A DNA stretch of 64,000 nt, from positions 434,001 through 498,000 of the forward strand of contig NZ_CP102251.1 in assembly GCF_025145285.1 (NCBI RefSeq), in the 5' to 3' direction. The position numbers and the translations under genes were made by a program. This document shows, one piece after another, positions 17,843-26,229 of this stretch. This DNA is from Alistipes onderdonkii. Its GTDB lineage: Bacteria; Bacteroidota; Bacteroidia; Bacteroidales; Rikenellaceae. The notes below the pieces were generated by a model. It searched no databases, had not been told where the DNA came from, and saw nothing but the letters and a program-made list of their open reading frames with translations. Numbering within the stretch: the first letter of the stretch is position 1; each line of letters starts with the position of its first letter.

Positions 17843-18259
17843 ATGCAAGAATATATCTCCAAACAGCAACAGGTTTTACGTCCCGCGGAACAGATTTACG
17901 CGGTCATCAGCCGTTTCGACAACCTCACGCCCGCCCTTGCCGACAAGGTCGAGGAGTGGCAGGCTACCGAGGACAGTTGTTCGTTCAAGGCCAAAGGCTT
18001 CACCGTGAAACTCCGCATGGAGGAGCGCGAGCCGGGCAAATACGTCAAGGTCGTCGGCGACGACGGGGGCGTACCGATGGATTTCGCATTCTGGATCCAG
18101 TTGCAGGAAGTCTCCGCCGCGGACACCCGCCTGCGGCTGGTGCTGCGCATCGACCTGAACATGATGATGAAGATGATGATCGGCAACAAGCTGCAAGGGG
18201 CGCTGGATCAGATCGCCGAGGGGATCGCCCGGGCGATGAACGCCGCCCCGCAGGTCTGA
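17843..18259 (+). CDS. SRPBCC (START-like) family protein
   Basis: Small cytoplasmic protein of 138 residues with no signal peptide. The pattern QQVLRPAEQIYAVISRFDNL, then an alternating strand region and a long C-terminal helix (QGALDQIAEGIARAMNAA), matches the START/Bet v1-like SRPBCC fold described for Bacteroidetes proteins. Ligand and role are unknown. It lies 30 bases after the transglutaminase-like gene on the same strand. A further ~220 bases before the next gene hold nothing recognisable. Confidence 0.7.
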   Translation: MQEYISKQQQVLRPAEQIYAVISRFDNLTPALADKVEEWQATEDSCSFKAKGFTVKLRMEEREPGKYVKVVGDDGGVPMDFAFWIQLQEVSAADTRLRLVLRIDLNMMMKMMIGNKLQGALDQIAEGIARAMNAAPQV

Positions 18260-18482
18260 ACGGACGGCAGACGAAGTCCGGCACAGCCCCTGCAAATCGG
18301 GCACGGTTCCGCAGGCACGATGCCCCGGGGCGATGATTCCGGGCGGGGAAGAGATGTTTGCCGCACACGCCGGGGGACACGCAGCCAAAGGCGGTATGAC
18401 GCCGTGCCGCAGGCTCAGGCAAGGATCACGCAAGCATTCGTCGGCGCGACGCGCACACGAAAACCTATAAACGCACGCGATT

Positions 18483-20063
18483 ATGAAACCGACAAGTTAT
18501 CTATCAGCCCTTTTCCGGCCTTCGGCGCTTCCCGCCGGAGAGCGCCCGCCGTGCGACTTCGACCTGATCAGCCGCTATTTCTACAACTGCCCGGCGGAGG
18601 ACGCCAGCCATACGATCGACGCCGAAACCACGGCCGACCTCGACCTCAACGCCGTATTCGAGCGCATCGACCGCACGACCTCGAAAGTCGGGCAGCAATG
18701 CCTTTATGCCCGCATACGCACGCTCCGGGGACAGGAGGATGCCGAGGCTTTCGGCCGCAGCACGGACTGTTTCTCCCGCAACGGGGAACTTGCGGCCAGC
18801 TGCACCGAATCCCTCTCCCGGCTCACCGACGAGGATGCCTACGGGCTGCAAAACCTGATTTTCGACACACCGGCCAAAGTCCGTTATTTCGCCTGGGTAT
18901 ACCCGCTCACCCTGCTCGCCGTGGCGACGCTGCTCGCCGCCCCGTTCTACCCGCTGTCGCTGCTGCTGTTCATGGCGGTCTTCGCCGTGAACCTCTATAT
19001 CCATTACAGCAACAAGCTCAATGTCTCGCTCTACAGCTCGGCCGTAAAACAACTTTCGCTGGCATTGCGCACAGCCCGGGAACTGGCTGTCGAAGAGGTG
19101 CCCGGCACGGAGGAGGCCACCGGACAAATCCGGCAGGTCGCCGAGGTCGAACGCCGCAGCCGCGTGGTCGGGACGCAGGGCGACTCCGCAAACGAGCTGG
19201 CCGCCATCGCATGGCTTTTCATCGAGCTGGCCAAAGTCGCCTTCAATATCGAGGTGATCCTCTTCCAGCGCTTTATCGGCAGCATCACGGCCCGGCGCGA
19301 TGCGATCCACGGCATGTTCCGCTTCATCGGGGAGACCGATGCCGCAATCTCCGTCGCACGCCTGCGCAGCGAAACCCAGACCTGCCGCCCTCAGTTCGTC
19401 GACGGAAAATACCTGAAGGCCGAGCAGGTCGTACATCCGCTCATCGACGGCTGCGTGCCCAATACGCTCGTCCTCGACGGCACGGGGCTGCTGCTCACCG
19501 GCTCCAACATGTCGGGCAAGACGACCTTCATCCGCACGCTGGTGCTCAACGCCCTGACGGCCGAGACCCTCGACATATGCTTCGCCGTCTCTTATACGGC
19601 ACCGTACATGCGGTTGCTGAGCTCGATCCGCATTACGGACGACATCGCCGAAGGCACGAGCTACTACCTGCAGGAGGTGCTGACCGTCAAACGCTTCCTC
19701 GAAGCGGCACAGGATTCCGCCCCCTGCCTGTTCGCCCTCGACGAACTGTTCAAGGGGACGAACACGACCGAACGCATCGCCGCCGGGAAAGCCGTCCTCT
19801 CGCACCTCAACCGCGGCCCGCACATCGTGCTGGTATCGACGCACGACATCGAGCTGGCGGAGTTGCTCGACAGCGACGGCTACGAACTGCACCACTTCCG
19901 CGAAGAGGTGGTCGACGGGCAGCTGGTCTTCGACTACCAGCTGCACACGGGGCCGCTGACGACCCGCAACGCAATCCGCATCCTGGAACTGTACGACTAT
20001 CCGCCCGAACTGATCGCCGAAGCCTATGCGGTGCAGGAACGGCTGCTGAAAAAACCGGAATGA
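18483..20063 (+). CDS. Membrane-anchored MutS-like ATPase
   Basis: A 526-residue protein carrying a MutS-type ABC ATPase at the C-terminus: Walker A LTGSNMSGKTTFIRTL, the signature region ITDDIAEGTSYYLQEV, Walker B CLFALDELFKGTNTTER and the switch LVSTHDIELAEL. It lacks the MutS mismatch-recognition and connector domains and is shorter than MutS (about 850) or MutS2 (about 780). Residues about 137-180 form two closely spaced hydrophobic segments (FAWVYPLTLLAVATLLAAPF, LSLLLFMAVFAVNLYI), so it is probably membrane bound. Such 'MutS-related' proteins are common in Bacteroidetes, with no established role; mismatch repair seems unlikely. Confidence 0.8.
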   Translation: MKPTSYLSALFRPSALPAGERPPCDFDLISRYFYNCPAEDASHTIDAETTADLDLNAVFERIDRTTSKVGQQCLYARIRTLRGQEDAEAFGRSTDCFSRNGELAASCTESLSRLTDEDAYGLQNLIFDTPAKVRYFAWVYPLTLLAVATLLAAPFYPLSLLLFMAVFAVNLYIHYSNKLNVSLYSSAVKQLSLALRTARELAVEEVPGTEEATGQIRQVAEVERRSRVVGTQGDSANELAAIAWLFIELAKVAFNIEVILFQRFIGSITARRDAIHGMFRFIGETDAAISVARLRSETQTCRPQFVDGKYLKAEQVVHPLIDGCVPNTLVLDGTGLLLTGSNMSGKTTFIRTLVLNALTAETLDICFAVSYTAPYMRLLSSIRITDDIAEGTSYYLQEVLTVKRFLEAAQDSAPCLFALDELFKGTNTTERIAAGKAVLSHLNRGPHIVLVSTHDIELAELLDSDGYELHHFREEVVDGQLVFDYQLHTGPLTTRNAIRILELYDYPPELIAEAYAVQERLLKKPE

Positions 20064-20114
20064 CGGCCAAACCACGGGCAGGAGCGCCGGCCTCGGAGGG
20101 TCGGCGCTCCTGCT

Positions 20115-20426
20115 TCAGATTTTCGGTTTCTGGAGCATCCGGATAACCAGCGACGCCCCGTAGATCAGCATTCCGTACATGATCGTAATGAACGAAACCT
20201 TGAATCCGCCGAGCAGCAGCGTCGGCGAAATATCGCCCGCCTGCTGAATGACGTCAAAGGCATGGTACATGCTTAGAATCTGAAGGAAGATCCCGCTCAC
20301 CAAAGCCAGCAACCCGATCTCCTTCACCCATGCCGGGGCTTTCCATGCAGCGAACAGCATACAAATCAATTCGGCGGTCAGCAAAGACATCTGGTAAGAA
20401 CCGCCTTCGAAAAACAACTGGTACAT
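20115..20426 (-). CDS. Small membrane protein, possibly ExbB/MotA-like fragment
   Basis: A 103-residue protein with three hydrophobic stretches (LTAELICMLFAAW, IGLLALVSGIFLQILSMYHAF, FITIMYGMLIYGASLVIRML). The last stretch resembles the final helix region of ExbB/TolQ/MotA proton-channel proteins, and Bacteroidetes databases do, as I recall, name such short proteins that way. It is too short for a full ExbB, so function is open. It stands alone on the minus strand with its own promoter. Confidence 0.6.
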   Translation of the reverse strand: MYQLFFEGGSYQMSLLTAELICMLFAAWKAPAWVKEIGLLALVSGIFLQILSMYHAFDVIQQAGDISPTLLLGGFKVSFITIMYGMLIYGASLVIRMLQKPKI

Positions 20427-20466
20427 ACGATAAAATTTTAAACGGACACGGGACTATTCCCTGCAA

Positions 20467-20499
20467 CAAAGATAGTCCATCCGGCCCCGAACCGGCAAA
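20467..20499 (-). promoter_or_regulatory. Promoter of the small membrane protein gene
   Basis: Minus-strand TTTG (20496-20499) and TATCTTTG (20467-20474), separated by 21 bases, slightly wider than the usual 19. The gene starts 40 bases downstream. Confidence 0.6.
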
Positions 20500-20603
20500 A
20501 AAACGGACAGGCGAAACCCGTCGTTGCGCGGTCGAATCCCGCCGTCCGCCCCACGGGAGCATTTTTCCGGGCTCCGGGACGACGGACATGCGGTTTATTT
20601 ACC

Positions 20604-20611
20604 TATATTTG
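20604..20611 (+). promoter_or_regulatory. -7 element of the membrane LytTR regulator gene
   Basis: TATATTTG 17 bases before the chosen ATG at 20629. It lies inside the longer in-frame extension that begins at 20524, which therefore is unlikely to be translated. No clear -33 element. Confidence 0.5.
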
Positions 20612-20628
20612 TTGAAACGGATCGTCGC

Positions 20629-21333
20629 ATGAAACATTTCCTCCCCGTCGCATGGTGGCTCGCGGCCACGGTCGTCATCGCACTGGTACTGGTCAGCCTG
20701 GGCTATCCCTTCACGGATGCCCTGCTGCTGGGCGCGATGTTCCTGCCGGGGATGCTCGCCGCCCGTTATTTCGTGCCGCAGCTCTCGTTCCGGAATCCCC
20801 GACAGGGGATTTTCGACGCCGTATACCTCGCTCTGGGCATCCTCTGCATCGAATACCTCGCGTTGATGCTGGCCGGGCGTTACATCCTCGGCGCAGGGGT
20901 CGGCCAGATGCCGGGGCTGCTGCTCAACCCTGTGTTCCTGCTGCTGATACCGGGCGCTTTCGTCGCCCCCGAGATCATGCTCGAAAACTACCTCACGGCC
21001 CGCTGCCCCTACGACAAAACGATCAGTTTCGTATCCGAGCGGCGGAAAATCACGCTCGACCCTGCGGAGATACTCTACGTCGAATCGAACGACAGCGAAG
21101 TCTGGCTGCACACCGCATCGGGCGAGGCCTACCGTACAAAGACGCGCATCTCGCAATGGGAATCGCAGCTCGACCGGCGCTTCCTGCGCATCCACCGCTC
21201 CTATATCGTCAACACGGCACACGTCGGCGAATACCACCCCTCGCGGGTCAACGTCGGCGGACAGGAAATCGAAATTTCCCGCAAATACAAGGACACCGCA
21301 CGGCTGCGGTTCGAGTCCCCTGCGGGCGAATAA
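20629..21333 (+). CDS. Membrane-anchored LytTR-domain transcription regulator
   Basis: A 234-residue protein with an N-terminal membrane domain of about four hydrophobic segments (residues 5-130) and a C-terminal LytTR DNA-binding domain (residues about 140-230: RKITLDPAEILYVESNDSEVW, FLRIHRSYIVNTAHV). There is no receiver domain, so input probably comes through the membrane part rather than a phosphorelay. The start at 20629 is chosen because the -7 element lies within the longer frame. It sits 149 bases before the RclA-like gene on the same strand, which makes that gene a candidate target; this is only proximity. Confidence 0.8.
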   Translation: MKHFLPVAWWLAATVVIALVLVSLGYPFTDALLLGAMFLPGMLAARYFVPQLSFRNPRQGIFDAVYLALGILCIEYLALMLAGRYILGAGVGQMPGLLLNPVFLLLIPGAFVAPEIMLENYLTARCPYDKTISFVSERRKITLDPAEILYVESNDSEVWLHTASGEAYRTKTRISQWESQLDRRFLRIHRSYIVNTAHVGEYHPSRVNVGGQEIEISRKYKDTARLRFESPAGE

Positions 21334-21482
21334 CGCCCCGCAACCCGCAAACGGGAATTATTGCCAACACATCCGGCAGTGCGGCCATTTCACCGACGGC
21401 ATAAAACCCCGATATTTGCATTACGGGAACAATGAGCCGGAGAAGGCCACATGCCACCGGGAAACTTAAAACAGGGAAAGTT

Positions 21483-22853
21483 ATGAAACAATATGATGCC
21501 GTCATCATCGGCTTCGGCAAAGCGGGCAAGACCCTCGCCGCCGAACTGGCCGCACACGATTGGAGCGTCGCGATGGTCGAACGCTCGGACAAAATGTACG
21601 GGGGAACCTGTATCAACATCGGCTGCATACCGACCAAAGCCCTGATCCACAGCGCCGGGCTCGCAGCCGCAGGGCATCCGCTGACCTTCGGGCAGCGGCG
21701 GGATTATTACAGGGAGTCCGTCGCCTCGAAAACGGCGCTGGTCGAGCTGTTGCGGGACAAGAATTACCATAAACTGGCCGACAACGCCCGCATCGACGTC
21801 TACACGGGCGAAGGCAGTTTCGCCTCACCGGAAGCCGTCGCCGTGAAAACCGCCCGGGGGACACAGCAGATCGGCGGCAAATACATCGTCATCAACACCG
21901 GCGCCGAGACGGTAATCCCGCCCATCGAAGGCATCGCACAGAGCAGGCGGGTCTATACCAGCACCTCGATCATGGAGCTCGAAGAGCTTCCGCAGCACCT
22001 GGTAATCGTGGGCGGCGGATACATCGGGCTGGAATTCGCCTCGATGTACGCCTCATTCGGATCGAAAGTCACCGTGCTCGAAGGGTTCGCGGAGCTGATC
22101 CCGCGCGAAGACCGCGACATTGCGGCCGCCGTGCGGGAGGCGCTGGAAAAAAAGAACATCGAGTTCCGCATGGGCGCACGGGTCGAATCGGTGAGCGACA
22201 CCGCCGAGGGCGTCACGGTCGCCGTCGCCGACACGCAGACGGACAGAAAATACGAAATCGACGGGGACGCCGTGCTGCTCGCCACGGGACGCCGCCCCGC
22301 CACCGCAGGGCTGAACCTCGCGGCCGCCGGAATCGAAACCGACGACCGGGGTGCCGTCAGGGTCGACGCACACCTGCGCACGACGGCTTCACATGTCTTC
22401 GCCGCAGGCGATGTGACGGGCGGGCTGCAATTCACCTATGTTTCGCTGGACGACTTCCGGATCATACGCGACGTGCTGCTGGGCGACGGAGCCCGTACCA
22501 CGGCCAACCGGGGCCCCGTTCCCTATTCGGTCTTCATCGAACCGACGCTCTCGCACGTGGGCATGCACGAGGAGGAGGCACGCAAGGCAGGGCGCGACAT
22601 CCGCGTCAACAGGATCGCCGTCGCGGCATTCCCGCGTTCTCGGATACTAGGTTCGACGGAGGGTGTGCTCAAAGCCGTCATCGACGCCAAGACCGACGAG
22701 ATACTGGGGTGCACGCTCTTCGGAGCCGAATCGGGCGAAGTCATCAACACCGTCGCCACATCCATGAAGCACGGCGTCACGGCACACGACCTGAGCAATT
22801 CGATCTTCACCCATCCGAGCATGAGCGAATCGCTCAACGACCTGTTCGCCTGA
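21483..22853 (+). CDS. rclA: RclA-like flavoprotein disulfide reductase
   Basis: FAD- and NAD(P)H-dependent pyridine nucleotide-disulfide oxidoreductase of 456 residues. The N-terminal FAD motif (VIIGFGKAGKTLA) and redox-active pair Cys43/Cys48 (YGGTCINIGCIPTK) closely match RclA of E. coli, described as a hypothiocyanous acid reductase protecting against reactive chlorine and host peroxidase products. The NAD(P) site is VIVGGGYIGLEFASM and the second FAD motif is VFAAGDVTGG; the dimerisation domain ends with SIFTHPSMSESLND. A generic mercuric-reductase-like annotation is the alternative; no MerA metal-binding tail is present. Confidence 0.82.
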   Translation: MKQYDAVIIGFGKAGKTLAAELAAHDWSVAMVERSDKMYGGTCINIGCIPTKALIHSAGLAAAGHPLTFGQRRDYYRESVASKTALVELLRDKNYHKLADNARIDVYTGEGSFASPEAVAVKTARGTQQIGGKYIVINTGAETVIPPIEGIAQSRRVYTSTSIMELEELPQHLVIVGGGYIGLEFASMYASFGSKVTVLEGFAELIPREDRDIAAAVREALEKKNIEFRMGARVESVSDTAEGVTVAVADTQTDRKYEIDGDAVLLATGRRPATAGLNLAAAGIETDDRGAVRVDAHLRTTASHVFAAGDVTGGLQFTYVSLDDFRIIRDVLLGDGARTTANRGPVPYSVFIEPTLSHVGMHEEEARKAGRDIRVNRIAVAAFPRSRILGSTEGVLKAVIDAKTDEILGCTLFGAESGEVINTVATSMKHGVTAHDLSNSIFTHPSMSESLNDLFA

Positions 22854-22888
22854 CGGGAACCGGGATGGGGCTCCGCCGGGCATCGCCG

Positions 22889-22924
22889 GGAAAGGATCCG
22901 GGGAAGGATCCGGGGAAGGCTCCG
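22889..22924. repeat. Three tandem 12-base repeats
   Basis: Three adjacent 12-base units, GGAAAGGATCCG, GGGAAGGATCCG and GGGAAGGCTCCG, in the 174-base gap between the convergent rclA-like and Nudix genes. Function unknown; no long hairpin or T-run follows. Confidence 0.7.
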
Positions 22925-23027
22925 AAGAGAAAGCCACGGGGAGGGCGGGGAAACACACCGGTTACGCCGGCCAGAAAAGACAGCCGGAACGCCCCGGCGT
23001 CACCGCAACCCTATGATCGCCGCCGCG

Positions 23028-23630
23028 CTACTTTCCCATCGCCGCCGCCACGCAGCGGATCGTCGGGAAAGCATCCCGCAGGTTGCGGGCGACCTCCGCG
23101 GGCGTACACCACGCCGCCCGCTCGATCCCCTCTTCGAGCTGGGGCACAAGCCGGTCACAGGACGCCGTGTGAAGCTCGTACCAGTGGGTGCGTTTCAGCT
23201 CCCAGCGTTCGGTCTTGGGGAAATAATAGGCATGCAGCGTATCGCACAGGGGTCGCACCACCCCGGCGCGGACACCCGTCTCCTCCTCGATCTCGCGGGC
23301 CGCGCACTCCTCGATCCGCTCGCCGCATTCGAGGTGCCCCTTGGGTAAGTCCCAGCGGCCGTTGCGGCGGATCATCAGCCATTGGCCGCAATCGTTGACC
23401 ACCACGCCGCCCGCCGCCTCTATAAGCGCGAACTCCGCGGCAAAGGCCCCGAACGCCGCCCCGGGATCGGGCGTGACGACAGCCGCCTTGTTGTACGATT
23501 CGAGAATTTTCGTTACCTTCGCTCGTGATATGCCGCCGTCCGGTGCGGGCGTCACGGCATACCAGTCCTCGCCAGGGGTCTTCGCAGTGAAAACCACGGC
23601 TTTATCTGCAAAATATACGGTATAGTCCAT
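23028..23630 (-). CDS. Nudix hydrolase
   Basis: A 200-residue protein with an intact Nudix box (G-x5-E-x7-REIEEETGV, within the stretch starting GHLECGERIEE), which binds metal and hydrolyses nucleoside diphosphates linked to another moiety. About 65 residues precede the Nudix domain (MDYTVYFADKAVVFTAKTP), a Bacteroidetes-specific-looking extension. The ATG at 23630 is used; a longer in-frame extension to 23873 would overlap the divergent peptidase gene. Substrate unknown. Confidence 0.85.
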   Translation of the reverse strand: MDYTVYFADKAVVFTAKTPGEDWYAVTPAPDGGISRAKVTKILESYNKAAVVTPDPGAAFGAFAAEFALIEAAGGVVVNDCGQWLMIRRNGRWDLPKGHLECGERIEECAAREIEEETGVRAGVVRPLCDTLHAYYFPKTERWELKRTHWYELHTASCDRLVPQLEEGIERAAWCTPAEVARNLRDAFPTIRCVAAAMGK

Positions 23631-23685
23631 GCTGGCTCGATTTGAACGCGAAAATACGAATAATATAGAAGAAACCCCGACCAAA

Positions 23686-25833
23686 ATGAAAAAATTACTC
23701 CTTTTTATGGCTATTGCAGCTGTGGGACTGGGCGCATGCGACGACAGGCGCCCGCAACCACTTACGATCGACAACGCCCTGACGGCCGACGAAATCGCCG
23801 CAGGCAGGCTCACCCCCGAGGTGATGTGGAAAATGAGCCGTGCAGGCTCCTCGTCGCTCTCACCCGACGGCAAGACGCTCCTCTATGCGCAGACCGACTA
23901 CAACATGGCCCAGAACCGCGGCGTGACGACCCTCTGGGTGCAGGATATGGCATCGGGCGCCGTAACGCGGCTCACCGACACGGCCTCGAACAACGCCGCC
24001 CCCGAGTGGAGCTCCGACGGGCGGAAAATCTATTTCCTGTCGGATCGCAGCGGCTCGATGCAGGTGTGGCGGATGAACGCCGCTGGCGGCGACGCGACCC
24101 AGATAACGGGCAGCGGCGGGGGCGAGGGTGTCCCCGACGTCGAAGGATTCGGTGTCAGCCCCGATGAAAAACACATCTGGTGGGTACAGGCCGTGCAGAC
24201 GGCGCGGCGCAAATCGTCGGACGTATACGAGGACATGGACAAGTCGAAGGCCCGCATCTACGACGACCTGATGGCCCGCCACTGGGACTACTGGGACGAA
24301 GGCTCCTACCGCCATATCTTCATCGGCGAACTGGGCAAGGGCCTCGTGACGGGAGGCACGGACATCATGCCCGATGCACAGTGGGACGCCCCGCTGGCGC
24401 CCTATTTCGACATGGCCGAAATCACCTGGAACAACGCAGGCACGATGCTGGCCTATACCTGTAAGCCGCTCACCGGCACCGAATACGCCGTTTCGACCGA
24501 CTCGGACATCTTCGTCTATGTGCTCGAAAGCGGCGTGACGCAGAACATCTGCAAGCCGGTCAATGTCAATACCGGGGAGCCCGTCGCAAGCGACAAGGCC
24601 GTCATGGCCGGTTACGACAAATACCCCGTATGGTCGCCCGACGATACGAAAATCGCCTTCCTTTCACAGCGCCGCGCAGGCAACGAGTCGGACAAGGCAC
24701 GCCTGTTCCTCTACGACTGTCGGACGGGCGACATGCAGGATCTGACGGAAGATTTCGACTACAACGCCATGAACGTCGTCTGGGAGGACAACGACACGAT
24801 CTGGTTCATCGCACCGATCGAGGCGACACACCAGCTCTGCCGCATCTCACCCTCGGTAGGCGAGGTCGAGGTGGTAACCCGCGGCGACCACGACATCAAC
24901 GCCTTCTCGATGGCCGGCGATAGGATCGTCGCCGAAATGTGCACGATCTCGATGGCCACCGAGTTCTTCGGCGTCGACCCCGCCGACGGCACGCTGACGC
25001 AGCTTTCGGCCATCAACAAACCGGTTTACGACAACATCAGGATGGGCGAGGTGCAGAAACGCTGGGTGAAGACCACCGACGGCAAGCAGATGCTGACGTG
25101 GGTGATCCTGCCGCCCGATTTCGACCCGGCCAAGAAGTACCCCACCCTGCTTTACTGCCAGGGCGGCCCGCAAAGCGTCGTGTCGCAGTTCTGGAGCTAC
25201 CGCTGGAATTTCCAGCTGATGGCCGCACAGGGCTACGTCGTCGTGGCGCCCAACCGCCGCGGCCTGCCCTCGTTCGGGCAGGAGTGGCTCGACCAGATAT
25301 CGGGCGACTACGCGGGGCAGAACATCCGCGACTACCTCTCGGCCATCGACGACGTGGCCGGGGAGCCGTGGGCCGACGAAACCCGCATGGGCTGCGTCGG
25401 GGCATCGTACGGCGGCTACTCGGTATTCTTCCTGGCCGGCTGCCACGAAAAGCGTTTCAAGGCGTTCATCGCCCACTGCGGCATCTTCAACTTCGAGTCG
25501 ATGTACGGTGAGACCGAAGAACTGTTCTTCATCAACAACGACTACGGAGGCCCCTACTGGGATCGGTCGAACCAGGTCGCACAGCGCTCCTACGCCAATT
25601 CGCCGCACAAATTCGTCGACAAATGGGATACGCCGATCCTGATCTTCACGGGTGAATACGATTTCCGGATCCCCTACACGCAGTCGCTCGAAGCCTTCAC
25701 GGCCGCCCGCGTGCGCGGCATCCCGGCGCGGCTGGTGGAATTCGAAAACGAGGCGCACCAGGTCTTCAGGCCCCAGAACTCGCTCGTCTGGAACCGCGAA
25801 TTCTTCGGCTGGCTCGACAAATACGTGAAATAA
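23686..25833 (+). CDS. S9 family prolyl oligopeptidase-like lipoprotein
   Basis: Exported serine peptidase of 715 residues. The signal ends AVGLGAC followed by DDRR, a lipoprotein box with an acidic +2/+3 pattern that favours surface display in Bacteroidetes. Residues about 55-440 form a beta-propeller with TolB/WD40-like repeats (SLSPDGKTLLYAQ, PEWSSDGRKIYFLS, PVWSPDDTKIAFLS). The alpha/beta-hydrolase domain has Ser near 573 (GASYGGYSV), Asp near 658 (GEYDFRIP) and His near 690 (ENEAHQVF). The first ATG of a signal peptide (23686) is chosen. A perfect terminator follows. Confidence 0.92.
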   Translation: MKKLLLFMAIAAVGLGACDDRRPQPLTIDNALTADEIAAGRLTPEVMWKMSRAGSSSLSPDGKTLLYAQTDYNMAQNRGVTTLWVQDMASGAVTRLTDTASNNAAPEWSSDGRKIYFLSDRSGSMQVWRMNAAGGDATQITGSGGGEGVPDVEGFGVSPDEKHIWWVQAVQTARRKSSDVYEDMDKSKARIYDDLMARHWDYWDEGSYRHIFIGELGKGLVTGGTDIMPDAQWDAPLAPYFDMAEITWNNAGTMLAYTCKPLTGTEYAVSTDSDIFVYVLESGVTQNICKPVNVNTGEPVASDKAVMAGYDKYPVWSPDDTKIAFLSQRRAGNESDKARLFLYDCRTGDMQDLTEDFDYNAMNVVWEDNDTIWFIAPIEATHQLCRISPSVGEVEVVTRGDHDINAFSMAGDRIVAEMCTISMATEFFGVDPADGTLTQLSAINKPVYDNIRMGEVQKRWVKTTDGKQMLTWVILPPDFDPAKKYPTLLYCQGGPQSVVSQFWSYRWNFQLMAAQGYVVVAPNRRGLPSFGQEWLDQISGDYAGQNIRDYLSAIDDVAGEPWADETRMGCVGASYGGYSVFFLAGCHEKRFKAFIAHCGIFNFESMYGETEELFFINNDYGGPYWDRSNQVAQRSYANSPHKFVDKWDTPILIFTGEYDFRIPYTQSLEAFTAARVRGIPARLVEFENEAHQVFRPQNSLVWNREFFGWLDKYVK

Positions 25834-25859
25834 CGGGCGGGGGCGTCCCCGCATCGCAA

Positions 25860-25890
25860 GGCCATCCGGATTTCCCGGATGGCCTTTTTT
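25860..25890 (+). terminator. Intrinsic terminator after the S9 peptidase gene
   Basis: GGCCATCCGG and CCGGATGGCC form a 10-base stem with a short loop, directly followed by six T. Confidence 0.9.
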
Positions 25891-25982
25891 GTCCACCGTG
25901 CATCCTTTTACGTTCTTTATCTCATCATTTCAGCCCGATCGCTATCCCTCAAATCGGCTGGTTCATTGAAAAAATCCACCGG

Positions 25983-26027
25983 TTCGTTGAATTTATTTTC
26001 ATCTGCCTTCGCATAGTCCTATTTTTG
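25983..26027 (+). promoter_or_regulatory. Island promoter, copy 1, with 16-base shared box
   Basis: Box TTCGTTGAATTTATTT at 25983-25998, then 21 bases, then TATTTTTG at 26020-26027. The box is identical at 28906 and 31752, with the same 21-base spacing. A related half-copy (TTCATTGAAAA) begins at 25962. An ATG follows the -7 element after 26 bases. Confidence 0.75.
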
Positions 26028-26053
26028 TTCTCGACACTAAAAAACATTTAACT

Positions 26054-26217
26054 ATGAAGACAGTACCACCAATCGGGAGGGGAGACCATGCTATGTCGCA
26101 CCCCTGCTCGAACAGATCGACGTGCAAACCGAGAAGGGGTTTGCCGCATCAGATTACCCCGGAACCGGGGGAGTAAGTCCCATGGGCAGCTACGATGATT
26201 ATTACGACACCGAATAA
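26054..26217 (+). pseudogene. Frameshifted leader mini-ORF, copy 1
   Basis: Starting at ATG 26054 the frame gives 40 unrelated residues and stops at 26174. The other frame, ending at TAA 26215-26217, reads YVAPLLEQIDVQTEKGFAAS and ends SYDDYYDTE, clearly like the intact mini-ORF at 28978 (KYSVPTIEVIEITTEKGFA, SYDDSYMDE). No start codon opens that frame. One added base near the interrupted G tract (GGGAGGGG at about 26075-26082) would join both into 54 codons plus stop, the same size as copy 2, followed by the same 12-base gap to the next gene. It is therefore a broken or switched-off copy, or a sequencing error. Confidence 0.6.
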
Positions 26218-26229
26218 ACAGCAGCTGCC

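Noticed and set aside
20524..20628. Longer N-terminus for the membrane LytTR regulator
   Set aside because: This stretch contains the -7 element TATATTTG; the start at 20629 opens directly into the membrane domain.
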